From the NCBI GenBank assembly GCA_964416195.1, contig CAYQDB010000003.1:1-64000 (forward strand): a stretch of 64,000 nt of DNA. The letters are read 5' to 3'. Shown piece after piece: positions 42,207-50,969 of this stretch. The number at the start of each line of letters is the position of its first letter. Within the stretch, counting starts at the first letter, position 1. Under the pieces are notes generated by a model. That model searched no databases and was not told the origin of the DNA. It saw only the letters and a list, made by a program, of their open reading frames with translations. This stretch comes from CAYQDB01 sp964416195. Lineage in GTDB: Bacteria > Zixibacteria > MSB-5A5 > GN15 > FEB-12. Position numbers and translations under genes: made by a program.

Positions 42207-43550
42207 ATGGATGATATCAGGAAAGTTCTCAACGATCCGACACTTGATATGGATGAGGTGTCGAAATTTGCTGAGTCGTATGCTTCATTTAGCCGCATAA
42301 TCAACTCTTTACAACGCAGATACATCGAACTCAAAGATGAGTTCTCAGATCAGAACGAGAAACTTGTTCAGGCTAATAAAAAGCTGGTTGAACTCACCGA
42401 ACGCAACCTTGCTGCGACAGAGTTCCTCAATGGAATCCTGAATTCGATTTCAGCCGGTGTTATTGCAGTTGATCAAAGCGGGTGGATAACCCATTTTAAC
42501 CCGGCTGCTTCCATGATTCTGGGAATCCCTGTCAATCAACCGTTGGGGAAGCATTATCGGGATATGGTCTCCCCCGGTAATCCTGTGGATGCCAACGCAT
42601 TACGGGCGACTGAAAGTGGTCGCGAGGTAGCCTCGATAGAGAAAAAGATCGAGCTGTCCGATGGTACCAGGCTTCACCTCTCAGTTTCGACTGCGATTCT
42701 GAGGGATGATCAGGGTCGCTCAAGGGGCGCTGTGGAAGTTTTTCAGGACATAACCAAAATAAAGAAAATGGAGCAAGAGATCGCCCGCCTGAATACGCTG
42801 GCCGCACTGGGCGAGATGGCAGCCACCGTAGCTCACGAGGTGCGCAACCCACTGTCGGGAATAGTCGGCTTTGCTTCGCTTTTGGAAAAGGAGCTGGATC
42901 CGGCTGATCCCAAAAGAAAGCTGGCGAGCAACATTATCCGTGGTGTCAACAGTCTTAATGAAACTGTTACGACCCTGCTGAACTACACAAGGTTGGAGGA
43001 AGTCAACCGAACGGAAGTCATCTACGACGATTTCTTGAGAACCACCATAGAGCAGTTTCGGCAGGAGTTCTTGGAGAAGTCGCAGCTGGCTGAGATCTGG
43101 CTTCATGTCCCCGACAGACCGTCTGAGAGTCCGATCAGATTGACTCTTGATCGGTTGTTGATGCGTCAGGTGCTGTTCAATATCCTATCGAACGCAGTCG
43201 ATTCGTTTTCCGGCGAGGGGGAAATCGAAGTGCGGTTTCGCTGTTTGCCCCGGCAGCGAGCAGTTGCACTCTATGCCGAACGAATTCTACTCGGTCTGGA
43301 TGAGACCGTCGTTGAAACATCAATTTCTGACAACGGTTCCGGTATTAGTCCGGAGAACATAGACCATGTCTTTTCGCCTTTTTTCACGACAAAGAAAGAG
43401 GGCAACGGCCTCGGGCTGGCGGTGGCGTGGAAGATCATGAAAGCCCACGGGGGAGACATTGTTGCTGAAAACGGCTCCGAAGGCGGCGCTGTCTTTCGCC
43501 TTCTTATGCCAGCCAAGACAGATGGCGTAATCCGGGAGAGCACAACATGA
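42207..43550 (+). CDS. PAS-domain sensor histidine kinase (NtrB/FlrB-like)
   Basis: 447 residues: N-terminal coiled coil (about 20-70), PAS domain (about 72-190), HisKA (phospho-His in AATVAHEVRNPLSGI) and HATPase (NILSNAVDSF, DNGSGI, FTTKKEGNGLGLAVA). No membrane segment, so it is cytoplasmic, like FlgS/FlrB kinases that report flagellar assembly. It overlaps the sigma-54 activator gene by four bases, so the two form a two-component pair. Confidence 0.92.
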   Translation: MDDIRKVLNDPTLDMDEVSKFAESYASFSRIINSLQRRYIELKDEFSDQNEKLVQANKKLVELTERNLAATEFLNGILNSISAGVIAVDQSGWITHFNPAASMILGIPVNQPLGKHYRDMVSPGNPVDANALRATESGREVASIEKKIELSDGTRLHLSVSTAILRDDQGRSRGAVEVFQDITKIKKMEQEIARLNTLAALGEMAATVAHEVRNPLSGIVGFASLLEKELDPADPKRKLASNIIRGVNSLNETVTTLLNYTRLEEVNRTEVIYDDFLRTTIEQFRQEFLEKSQLAEIWLHVPDRPSESPIRLTLDRLLMRQVLFNILSNAVDSFSGEGEIEVRFRCLPRQRAVALYAERILLGLDETVVETSISDNGSGISPENIDHVFSPFFTTKKEGNGLGLAVAWKIMKAHGGDIVAENGSEGGAVFRLLMPAKTDGVIRESTT

Positions 43551-44893
43551 AGTATTCTGTGCTGGTAGTTGATGATGATGCTCTGGTCAGTGAGGTCCTT
43601 GTAGAAACTATCACCCGGGCTGGTTACGAGTGCTTTGCAGCCGGTTCGGGTGAAGAGGCGATGGCCAAGTTTGACGAGCGGTCGTTTGATATTGTTTTAA
43701 GCGACCTCAGGATGAAGGAAATGGATGGCCTGGTGCTCCTGAAAAACATCAAAACGATCAGCCCTGAGACCGTCGTAATCATGATCACAGCCTTTGGAAC
43801 GATAGAAAATGCTGTCAAGGCTATAAAGCAAGGGGCTTACGATTTTCTCTTGAAACCGATTTTACCGGAAACGGTGGAGCATATTCTCAATCGCGTGACT
43901 GAGATTCTCAGGCTCAGGTCAGAGAATGAAATCCTTCGCAAGGACCTGACTAACAGGTTTCATAATCTTATCGGCAAGTCCAAGGTGATGACGGAAGTAT
44001 TCGATCTGATCCAGGCTGTGGCAGATGCCCGCTCAACAGTGATGATTACTGGCGCCTCCGGCACGGGCAAGGAATTGGTGGCTCGGGCGATTCATTACAC
44101 TTCCAGCCGCAAGGAGGGTCCCTTCATCAAGTTGAACTGTGCTGCGTTGCCCGAGAACCTGGTAGAGGCAGAGTTGTTTGGTTACGAAAAGGGCGCTTTT
44201 ACTGACGCGAAAAAGACCAACCGAGGGCGGTTTGAACTGGCTGACGGAGGTACCCTATTGCTTGATGAAATTTCGGAGATGCCCTTGAACTTGCAGTCCA
44301 AGTTGCTCCGGGTAATCCAGGAGCGGGAGTTTGAGCGAATCGGTTCCAGTACAACCATTAAGGTTGACGTGCGGTTGATTGCCACCTCGAACCAGAACCT
44401 GAAGGAGGCAATCAGTAAGTCTCGCTTCCGCGAGGACCTGTTTTACCGGCTCAACGTCATCCCGATTCACCTGACAACCCTGGAAGAGCGAACAGAAGAC
44501 ATCCCTCTTCTGGTTCGACACTTCATTGAGAGATACAACCATGAGAACAGCAAAATGATCAAGGGAATTGACCAGGGGGCGCTGGGGCTCTTAATGAAGT
44601 ACCACTGGCCGGGGAATGTCAGGGAGTTGGAGAACCTCGTTGAAAGAGCAGTAGTTACCAGCAAGCGTGAGCTTTTGAGCGAGGATGACTTCCCCGCCGA
44701 TTTGGCCCTTGGTCGGGTCGCCGAGGCACTACCTGCTTTGCGGGTCCCCATGAGGCTTGAAGAGGGTAGCAAGTATCTCATCCTCAGAACCCTTGAGAAG
44801 TTCAACGGAAACAAGACCAAGGCAGCCGAAGCGCTGGGGATCACCACCAGGACTATCAGGAACAAGCTGGCTGAATATCGGCTTGTCGAATAG
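43547..44893 (+). CDS. Sigma-54-dependent response regulator (FlgR/FlrC-like)
   Basis: 448 residues: receiver (1-120, acceptor Asp in VLSDLRMKEMDG), AAA+ domain (about 140-380) with Walker A GASGTGKE, Walker B GTLLLDEIS and the arginine region SRFREDLFYRLNV, and a Fis-type HTH (KTKAAEALGITTRTIRNKL). The sigma-54 contact loop reads GAFTDA rather than GAFTGA (44192-44209). Its neighbours and the sigma-54 sites before flgB and flgF make it the likely activator of the flagellar genes. Confidence 0.93.
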   Translation: MKYSVLVVDDDALVSEVLVETITRAGYECFAAGSGEEAMAKFDERSFDIVLSDLRMKEMDGLVLLKNIKTISPETVVIMITAFGTIENAVKAIKQGAYDFLLKPILPETVEHILNRVTEILRLRSENEILRKDLTNRFHNLIGKSKVMTEVFDLIQAVADARSTVMITGASGTGKELVARAIHYTSSRKEGPFIKLNCAALPENLVEAELFGYEKGAFTDAKKTNRGRFELADGGTLLLDEISEMPLNLQSKLLRVIQEREFERIGSSTTIKVDVRLIATSNQNLKEAISKSRFREDLFYRLNVIPIHLTTLEERTEDIPLLVRHFIERYNHENSKMIKGIDQGALGLLMKYHWPGNVRELENLVERAVVTSKRELLSEDDFPADLALGRVAEALPALRVPMRLEEGSKYLILRTLEKFNGNKTKAAEALGITTRTIRNKLAEYRLVE

Positions 44894-44942
44894 TAGTCTC
44901 CGGCCAACCGGCCACTACCCTCCATTGCTCATTCCCTATCCA

Positions 44943-44960
44943 AAGCCGCTACAGCGGCTT
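44943..44960. repeat. Perfect palindrome AAGCCGCT-AC-AGCGGCTT
   Basis: Eight-base arms 50 bp after the activator gene. No T-run follows, so termination would be weak; it could be an operator or an RNA hairpin. Confidence 0.4.
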
Positions 44961-44985
44961 CATAATACACTGCTTGTGCCGATAA
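44959..44985 (+). promoter_or_regulatory. Sigma-28 (FliA) type promoter of motAB
   Basis: The -10 element GCCGATAA at 44978-44985 is a perfect match to the FliA consensus. The -35 side is weak (TTCATAAT at 44959-44966 against TAAAGTTT). It lies 70 bp before motA, a gene pair commonly under sigma-28. Confidence 0.5.
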
Positions 44986-45054
44986 CAGATAGGAATGGCC
45001 TCCCTTTGGCCTGTGACACTAATTGACACATCGGAAACAAGGTGTTCGGTACCT

Positions 45055-45819
45055 ATGGACTTAGCCACTTTAATCGGTCTGATTGTTGCTTTTGGATCTG
45101 TTGGCAGCTCGTTTCTGCTGGAGGGAGGGCACCTTCATTCACTAATCCTGACGGCCCCGATGCTCATAGTGCTTGGCGGCACACTTGGTGCAACCACTGT
45201 GACTACTTCAATTCAGACCGTAGTGCATATCCCCCACTACCTGAAGGTTGTTGGCTTTGGCAAGACGTACCCCTTTAATGAGTCCATTGACGCCATCGTA
45301 GGGTTGGCAGAGAAAGCGCGACGGGAAGGTATCCTGGGTCTGGAAGCGGATCTCAAGACGATTACTGATCCTTTCCTCAGAAAAGCTATCCGTCTTGTTA
45401 TAGATGGCACCGAAGTCACCGCCCTGCGCGAAATCCTTGAAACAGAAATCGCTTACATTGAAGAGCGCCACAAGAGGGGGATAATCTTTTTTCAGAAGGC
45501 CGGGGGGTTTTCACCGACAATGGGAATTTTGGGTACTGTGCTGGCTCTTATTCACGCTTTTGGCAATGTCTCGGACGCATCTGTGATGGCGACTAGGATT
45601 GCAAGTGCCTTCATAGCTACTCTTTGGGGGGTTGGCTTGGCCAACCTGTTTTTCCTGCCGGTATCCGACAAGCTGAGAATGCGCCACGAGGAGGAGATCG
45701 CCCACCTGGAACTGGTCATGGAGGGCGTGCTGGCCATACAATCCGGCGAAAATCCTCGCTATGTGCGGACCAGACTGCTTTCCTTCATTGCCCCCCGTAA
45801 CCGTTATCATGAGGACTAA
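45055..45819 (+). CDS. motA: Flagellar motor stator protein MotA
   Basis: 254 residues from ATG 45055 (the longer frame has no support). Four membrane segments, with the cytoplasmic loop between the second and third holding charged residues, and the proline-bearing third segment region KAGGFSPTMGILGTVLALI. MotA and MotB form the ion channel that drives rotation. The next gene is motB after three bases. Confidence 0.95.
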   Translation: MDLATLIGLIVAFGSVGSSFLLEGGHLHSLILTAPMLIVLGGTLGATTVTTSIQTVVHIPHYLKVVGFGKTYPFNESIDAIVGLAEKARREGILGLEADLKTITDPFLRKAIRLVIDGTEVTALREILETEIAYIEERHKRGIIFFQKAGGFSPTMGILGTVLALIHAFGNVSDASVMATRIASAFIATLWGVGLANLFFLPVSDKLRMRHEEEIAHLELVMEGVLAIQSGENPRYVRTRLLSFIAPRNRYHED

Positions 45820-45822
45820 ACC

Positions 45823-46569
45823 TTGCGTCGTACACGGAAAAAACACGACTCCAAGGAAGACCTCGAACGCTGGCTTCTGACATACACCGATCTTGTTACT
45901 TTGCTGCTGGCGTTCTTTGTCGTGATGTACTCGATGTCGCAGATCGATGCCAAGAAATTTGGCAAGGTGGCTGAGGCCTTGCACGGGGCGTTGAGAGGGG
46001 GAGACAACCTATTATGGCGCGATGCCCGTGAGCAGAAAACAAAGGGGTATGGATTGCTCAAGCTGGGCGACCTGCGCATGCTTCAGACAAAAATCGACGA
46101 GAAGTTCCAACATCTTGGGCAACAGGGTGAGGTACAGACTGAACTGACTGAACGCGGACTGGTGGTGCACATTCTTGAGTCAGCGCTTTTCAAAGAAGGT
46201 TCTGCAAAACTGCAGCTAAAGGCCATGGAACTCTTGGACATCGTATCCGACAGAATCAAAAACATACCCAATCACATCCGTGTCGAGGGGCACACCGACG
46301 ACCGTCCCATCAACACTGTCCGGTACCCCTCCAACTGGGAGCTCTCTTCTGCCCGCGCCACCGAGGTGGTGCGTTACTTTGTCAATAATCACTCAATACC
46401 TTCGGACAAAATATCAGCGCTCGGTTATGGTCAATACCGACCTATCCATCCTAACAATTCGATAGAGAATAGAGCCTTCAATCGACGGGTCGATGTGGTC
46501 ATTCTGACCATGGAATTATCAATGAAGGAACCTGGCTCGCAGATGTATTATCTGGCTAATAACGAGTAA
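45823..46569 (+). CDS. motB: Flagellar motor stator protein MotB
   Basis: 248 residues from TTG 45823 with GAGGAC upstream. A single membrane segment with the ion-carrying Asp in YTDLVTLLLAFFVVMYSMS, then an OmpA-like peptidoglycan-binding domain (VEGHTDDRPIN, NWELSSARATEVVRYF, NRRVDVVI). It anchors the stator to the cell wall. The coupling ion cannot be told from the sequence. Confidence 0.95.
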   Translation: MRRTRKKHDSKEDLERWLLTYTDLVTLLLAFFVVMYSMSQIDAKKFGKVAEALHGALRGGDNLLWRDAREQKTKGYGLLKLGDLRMLQTKIDEKFQHLGQQGEVQTELTERGLVVHILESALFKEGSAKLQLKAMELLDIVSDRIKNIPNHIRVEGHTDDRPINTVRYPSNWELSSARATEVVRYFVNNHSIPSDKISALGYGQYRPIHPNNSIENRAFNRRVDVVILTMELSMKEPGSQMYYLANNE

Positions 46570-46686
46570 TCTCTTCTCAGCCCTGACGGAAATCATTTCC
46601 CTTCTCTTTTCTTGCGACTCCCGTAGCTATCCGGGAAGCGGGCGTAAGTCGCTGTTGCGCAAGATAATTGAAGCCGCTGCCAGTTA

Positions 46687-46702
46687 TGGCATCGGGGTTG
46701 CT
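46687..46702 (+). promoter_or_regulatory. Sigma-54 promoter of the flgB operon
   Basis: TGGCATCGGGGTTGCT: the -24 GG and -12 GC are exactly ten bases apart, with TGGCA and TTGC matching the consensus. It is 38 bp before the flgB ATG. Confidence 0.75.
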
Positions 46703-46739
46703 TTGCAGCAAAGTGAGTAAGTGTAAGTGAGTGTATACT

Positions 46740-47159
46740 ATGCCGAACAAATTAACACAGTTCATGTTCGACCGGATTGGGTTACCAACCTTCGGTAAGT
46801 ACTTAGACCTGGCTGCGCTTCGTCATAAGCTGATCAGCGGTAATATTGCCAATGCTTCCACTCCTGGTTACCAGAGGCGCGACATTGATTTCCAGGCAGA
46901 GTTTGAGAAAATGACCGGCAAATCCTGCGGTATGGTCGGTAAACTAACCCACTGCAGCCATATTCCCCTTGGGAATAATACGAAAAAACCTCACGATATT
47001 GATATTAATGAGGCTAAGATTGCCGATGGCGACATGAACTCCGTGGATATTGACCATGAGGTTGCTACTCTCGCAAAGAACGAGTTGTTGTTTTCTGTCG
47101 GAGCCCGACTGCTCCAGAAGAAACTCGGCAGTCTCAAGCATGCGATTACAAGCAAATAA
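46740..47159 (+). CDS. flgB: Flagellar proximal rod protein FlgB
   Basis: 139 residues from ATG 46740 (a GTG three codons earlier is possible). The rod-protein signature SGNIANASTPGYQRRDIDF and the C-terminal helix VDIDHEVATLAKNELLFSVGARLLQKK are typical. It is the first gene of the rod/basal-body operon driven by the sigma-54 site. Confidence 0.93.
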   Translation: MPNKLTQFMFDRIGLPTFGKYLDLAALRHKLISGNIANASTPGYQRRDIDFQAEFEKMTGKSCGMVGKLTHCSHIPLGNNTKKPHDIDINEAKIADGDMNSVDIDHEVATLAKNELLFSVGARLLQKKLGSLKHAITSK

Positions 47160-47170
47160 AAGGATAATGT

Positions 47171-47665
47171 ATGGCCGGTATTCTAAGCGCGATTGAGATT
47201 TCGTCACAGGGCTTATCCGTTCAGCGAGCCAAGATGAACACTGTTGCTGAGAACATCGCTAACGCGGAGACAACCGAAACGGAAACAGGCGGCCCCTACC
47301 GGCGCAAACGGATTGTGGTCAATGAAGACAAGGTTAAAGGGACCTTCAGTTCGCTGGTCAAGGAGGCCGGCCTCCGTTTGTTGCGAACAAGTCAGCGGCA
47401 TCTTGGAGTCAGGCCACATCGTACTGGAGGCGACATTGAGCTTTCGACAGTGACCGCCAAGGAGATTGCCGATCCTGACTCCAGCTTTCGGTTGGTGTAT
47501 GATCCCTCTCACCCTGAGGCTGATGAGGAAGGCTATGTAAAGATGCCTGACATTGAAGTAATCAACGAGATGGTCGATATGATGGCTGCCTCACGAGCTT
47601 ATGAAGCAAACACTGTGGCTATCTCCGCAGCCAAGAATATGGCGAAAAATGCTCTGGACATATAG
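47171..47665 (+). CDS. flgC: Flagellar proximal rod protein FlgC
   Basis: 164 residues. N-terminal SSQGLSVQRAKMNTVAENIANAET and C-terminal VEGYV..PDIEVINEMVDMMAASRAYEANTVAISAAK-type sequence (here EEGYVKMPDIEVINEM) are diagnostic. It is somewhat longer than the usual 135-150 residues because of an insert around residue 60-95. Confidence 0.95.
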   Translation: MAGILSAIEISSQGLSVQRAKMNTVAENIANAETTETETGGPYRRKRIVVNEDKVKGTFSSLVKEAGLRLLRTSQRHLGVRPHRTGGDIELSTVTAKEIADPDSSFRLVYDPSHPEADEEGYVKMPDIEVINEMVDMMAASRAYEANTVAISAAKNMAKNALDI

Positions 47666-47684
47666 CTGAGGTAAGGACAGACAG

Positions 47685-48014
47685 ATGAAAATCAATCCCA
47701 TAGGTATTCAATCATATCAACAACTGGAACGCCGTGACTTACCGACAGAGTCAACCACCGATAGCAGGGGACTGCCCGAGGGCGAACCTTCGGTAACGAT
47801 TTCACCACAGGATACCGAAACAAGCCCCCGGCTTGCCGTCCAAGCCCCCTTGGGCGACTACGCAGAGTTTCTAACCCCGGAGGAGAGAGGTGCGCTGGAA
47901 CTCCTGTTTCATCGGTTCCGCGATCCAGCTCGCTTGGGGCCCGCCTACCGGAAAGAAGCTGGTACCTCAGGTGAAAACGCGACAGTGGGCCACATTATTG
48001 ATGTGAAGGTGTGA
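47685..48014 (+). CDS. Small protein of unknown function between flgC and fliE
   Basis: 109 residues with a good AAGGA site. The N-terminal two thirds are polar and probably disordered; a short helix follows (LTPEERGALELLFHRF), then a tail ending HIIDVKV. No domain recognised. Its stop overlaps a possible GTG of fliE. Being inside the rod operon implies a flagellar role, for example an export or rod accessory factor, which is inference. The beta-like C-terminal IDVKV ending recalls small proteins that follow flgC in some other deep lineages. Confidence 0.7.
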   Translation: MKINPIGIQSYQQLERRDLPTESTTDSRGLPEGEPSVTISPQDTETSPRLAVQAPLGDYAEFLTPEERGALELLFHRFRDPARLGPAYRKEAGTSGENATVGHIIDVKV

Positions 48015-48016
48015 AA

Positions 48017-48337
48017 ATGACAACGCCCCTTGTAAACGTGAACCATCTTCTGGCCGGCGTGGTGCAACGAGTCGGCCAGCAGCAAGTGAATGAGGTTCAG
48101 TCCGAAACCAAAACGGAGGGGAGTTTCACCGATCTGTTCTCAGACTTGGTCAACTCGGTTAATGACCTGCACAAGGAGTCGGCTCAGATACAGGATGCCT
48201 TTCTATCCGGTGAGCCGGTGGAGTTGCATCAGGTTATGATCAAAGCGGAAGAGGCCGGTCTGGCGACAGAGCTGCTTCTTGAGATCCGCAACCGGGTTGT
48301 GGAGGCCTGCAAGGAATTGCTGCGAATGCCTATGTAA
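48017..48337 (+). CDS. fliE: Flagellar hook-basal body protein FliE
   Basis: 106 residues from ATG 48017 (AAGG seven bases upstream; the GTG at 48011 lies too near that site). SFTDLFSDLVNSVNDLHKESA and the C-terminal VMIKAEEAGLATELLLEIRNRVVEAC helix are the FliE pattern. FliE joins the MS ring to the rod. Confidence 0.93.
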   Translation: MTTPLVNVNHLLAGVVQRVGQQQVNEVQSETKTEGSFTDLFSDLVNSVNDLHKESAQIQDAFLSGEPVELHQVMIKAEEAGLATELLLEIRNRVVEACKELLRMPM

Positions 48338-48395
48338 AACAGCGCCGTTTGTATTTGTAACCATGGATGGTCGGGTGCAGTAAATAGGAATTAAC

Positions 48396-49952
48396 ATGGA
48401 AAGAATCAAAGCGTTCTTCAAGAATGTAACAGAGTATATCGGCAGAATGACCCCCAGCCAGGTCATGATGCTGCTGGGGATCGTCGCCGGAACCCTCGTG
48501 GGGATTTTCTTTGTTGTCGGTTGGGTCAATGATAATACCTATTCCCTTCTCTATTCCAATCTCGATGAAAGCGAAGCCGGTGATGTAATATCTTACCTGA
48601 ACGACAACGGTATTTCCTACCAACTGAAGGATGGCGGACGGACAGTTTCGATCCCTGCCGATGAAGTGTACAAGACCCGCATCGCCCTTGCCTCGGAAGG
48701 CCTTCCACGATCGGGGACTGTCGGGTATTCGATATTCGACCAGAACAACCTTGGGATGACGGACTTCCTGCTCAACCTCAATTTCCGTCGGGCTCTGGAG
48801 GGAGAGTTAACTCGGACGATAATGCAGCTAAGCGAGGTGGATGCAGCTCGCGTGCACATTGTGATCCCCAAGGATCGGCTGTTTAAGGAGGACAAGAAGG
48901 AAGCCACCGCGTCCGTGGTCTTAAAGCTGAAAAGTGGCGGAGGTCTTTCCAAGCGCCAGGTCTCCGGCATTACCCACCTGGTGGCGTCCTCGGTGGAAGG
49001 GTTGACTCCCGACAACATTACGGTAGTCGATTATGATGGCAATCTTCTTTCCTCGGGCCAGCGCTCAGATCCAATTGCCGGCCTCAGCGCTAATCAACTG
49101 GAAGTGCGGCAGCAAGTGGAGAATTATCTTGAACACAAGGCGCAAACGATGCTGGATGATGTTCTTGGCAACAGTAAGTCGGTAATCCGCGTGACGGCGG
49201 ATCTCAACTTCCAGCAACTGGAGAAAACCTCGGAACTATACGACCCGAACACGCCCTCTATACGCAGTGAGGAGCGGGTAACGTCGTCAAATAAGACGTC
49301 AGACAAGCAAGACGAGTCAACCGAGAGCCAGGAGGACGGTAATTCCGAAAGCATCGTTACTAACTATGAGTTGAACAAGTCTGTTGAGCATATTATAAAC
49401 GCGGTGGGATCGATAGAGCGCCTGTCTGTGGCGGTTATGGTTGATGGTATTTACTCGCCTGTTGAAAACGACAAGGGCGAAACGGAGCTGGTCTACCAGC
49501 CGCGCGGCCAGGAGGAGCTCGATCGGCTGGCAGCAATTGTCAAGAACGCCGTGGGTTTCGATCAGCAAAGAAACGACCAGATTGAGATGGTCAATATCGC
49601 TTTCGACCGTCAAAACCTGGAACAGGAGAGACAACTCCTGGACTCCATGTACATGCGGGATTTCTACCTCCAGATTGCTAAGAAGATTGGCTATGTTGTT
49701 CTCTTTGTTCTCCTCTTTTTATATCTCAGAAAGAAGTCTAAGAAGTTGTTCACCGCGCTGGCGAAATTAGTACCGCCTTCTCGCATGTCCCCGCAGCCGC
49801 CGACTTCTGCTGAGCAACTTGGGGCGAGTCCCATGGCCAAACACGTTGTTCCTGAGAAACGCCAGCCACGTCTTGTTGACGAGATGCAGGAAGCGGCAAA
49901 AGGGGAGCCGGAGGAGATTGCCAGAGTAATAAAGACCATGATGATCGAGTAA
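48396..49952 (+). CDS. fliF: Flagellar MS-ring protein FliF
   Basis: 518 residues with membrane segments at about 22-44 and 426-446. The ring-building domains read YSLLYSNLDESEAGDVISYL and ARVHIVIPKDRLFKEDKK, with an acidic linker (about 290-315, TSDKQDESTESQEDG). The C-terminal cytoplasmic tail ends EEIARVIKTMMIE and should bind FliG, encoded six bases downstream. Confidence 0.95.
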   Translation: MERIKAFFKNVTEYIGRMTPSQVMMLLGIVAGTLVGIFFVVGWVNDNTYSLLYSNLDESEAGDVISYLNDNGISYQLKDGGRTVSIPADEVYKTRIALASEGLPRSGTVGYSIFDQNNLGMTDFLLNLNFRRALEGELTRTIMQLSEVDAARVHIVIPKDRLFKEDKKEATASVVLKLKSGGGLSKRQVSGITHLVASSVEGLTPDNITVVDYDGNLLSSGQRSDPIAGLSANQLEVRQQVENYLEHKAQTMLDDVLGNSKSVIRVTADLNFQQLEKTSELYDPNTPSIRSEERVTSSNKTSDKQDESTESQEDGNSESIVTNYELNKSVEHIINAVGSIERLSVAVMVDGIYSPVENDKGETELVYQPRGQEELDRLAAIVKNAVGFDQQRNDQIEMVNIAFDRQNLEQERQLLDSMYMRDFYLQIAKKIGYVVLFVLLFLYLRKKSKKLFTALAKLVPPSRMSPQPPTSAEQLGASPMAKHVVPEKRQPRLVDEMQEAAKGEPEEIARVIKTMMIE

Positions 49953-49958
49953 GTTGCC

Positions 49959-50969
49959 ATGGATTTTGAGCAAATGACCCCCATTCAGAAGGCGGCTGTC
50001 GCACTGGTTGCTTTTGGTCCGGAAGTTTCGGCGCATGTCCTCAAGGGATTGCCCGAGGAAGATATTGAGAAACTTACCGTTGAGATCGCCGGTATGCGTG
50101 ACGTACCAATAGAAGTAGAAGATAAGGTTATAGAAGAATGTTACCAGATTTTCATGGCCCGTCAGTATATATCTCAGGGCGGTGTTGACTTCGCTCGGGA
50201 GATACTCGAAAAAGCCGTCGGTCTCGAAAAAGCCAAAGAGATTATGGGTCGCCTGGAGTCGTCTATCAAGTCCACCGGTTTCTCTCTCCTTAAGGATATT
50301 GACCCTAAACAGCTAACCAGTTTTCTGCAGAATGAACATCCACAAACTATTTCGCTAATTCTCACTCAGCTTTCACCGCAGCATGCAGCCGCGATCCTGG
50401 CGGAACTGACACCGGAGTTGCAGGCTGAAGTATCCCTTCGTGTCGCCACTATGGAAAAGATCGCGCCTGAGATTCTTGGGGAGATCGAACAGACGCTACA
50501 AGGCCATTTTGAGCAGTCAACAGGTGCCGGAGTGACAGCATCCGGGGGAGCCAAAGCGGTGGCGGAAATACTGAACCTTATTGATGCCACAGCGGAAAAG
50601 AACATCCTGCAATCCCTGGAAGCCGAAGACCCCGACCTTGCCGCTGAAGTCAAGAATATGATGTTCGTCTTTGACGACATTACGTTGCTTGATGACCGTT
50701 CGATCCAGCGTCTGCTCAAGGATGTGGAGACGAAAGACCTTGCTATCGCACTGAAGGCGGCCAGCGAGGAAGTGAAAGGGAAAATCTTTGCCAACGTGTC
50801 GGAGCGAGTGGCGGTAATGATCAAAGAGGAAATGGAATTCATGGGTCCGACACGTCTTTCCGATGTTGAGGCTGCCCAGAGCCGCATCGTCGAATCGGTG
50901 CGCCGCCTGGAAGAAGAAGGTCAGATTATCGTAGCCGGGCGGGGAGGCAAAGAGGAAATTATTGTCTAA
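49959..50969 (+). CDS. fliG: Flagellar motor switch protein FliG
   Basis: 336 residues. The EHPQTISLILTQLSPQHAAAILAEL middle region and the C-terminal MFVFDDITLLDDRSIQRLLKDV region are the family hallmarks. The charged torque residues in the last third (KDVETKDLAIALKAASEEVKG) are kept. It interacts with MotA and FliF and sets rotation direction. Confidence 0.97.
   Translation: MDFEQMTPIQKAAVALVAFGPEVSAHVLKGLPEEDIEKLTVEIAGMRDVPIEVEDKVIEECYQIFMARQYISQGGVDFAREILEKAVGLEKAKEIMGRLESSIKSTGFSLLKDIDPKQLTSFLQNEHPQTISLILTQLSPQHAAAILAELTPELQAEVSLRVATMEKIAPEILGEIEQTLQGHFEQSTGAGVTASGGAKAVAEILNLIDATAEKNILQSLEAEDPDLAAEVKNMMFVFDDITLLDDRSIQRLLKDVETKDLAIALKAASEEVKGKIFANVSERVAVMIKEEMEFMGPTRLSDVEAAQSRIVESVRRLEEEGQIIVAGRGGKEEIIV

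Noticed and set aside
44996..45010. Sigma-54-like TGGCC...TGGC before motA
   Set aside because: Spacing fits but both halves deviate (TGGCCT, TTTGGC); the perfect sigma-28 -10 box just upstream is the better candidate.
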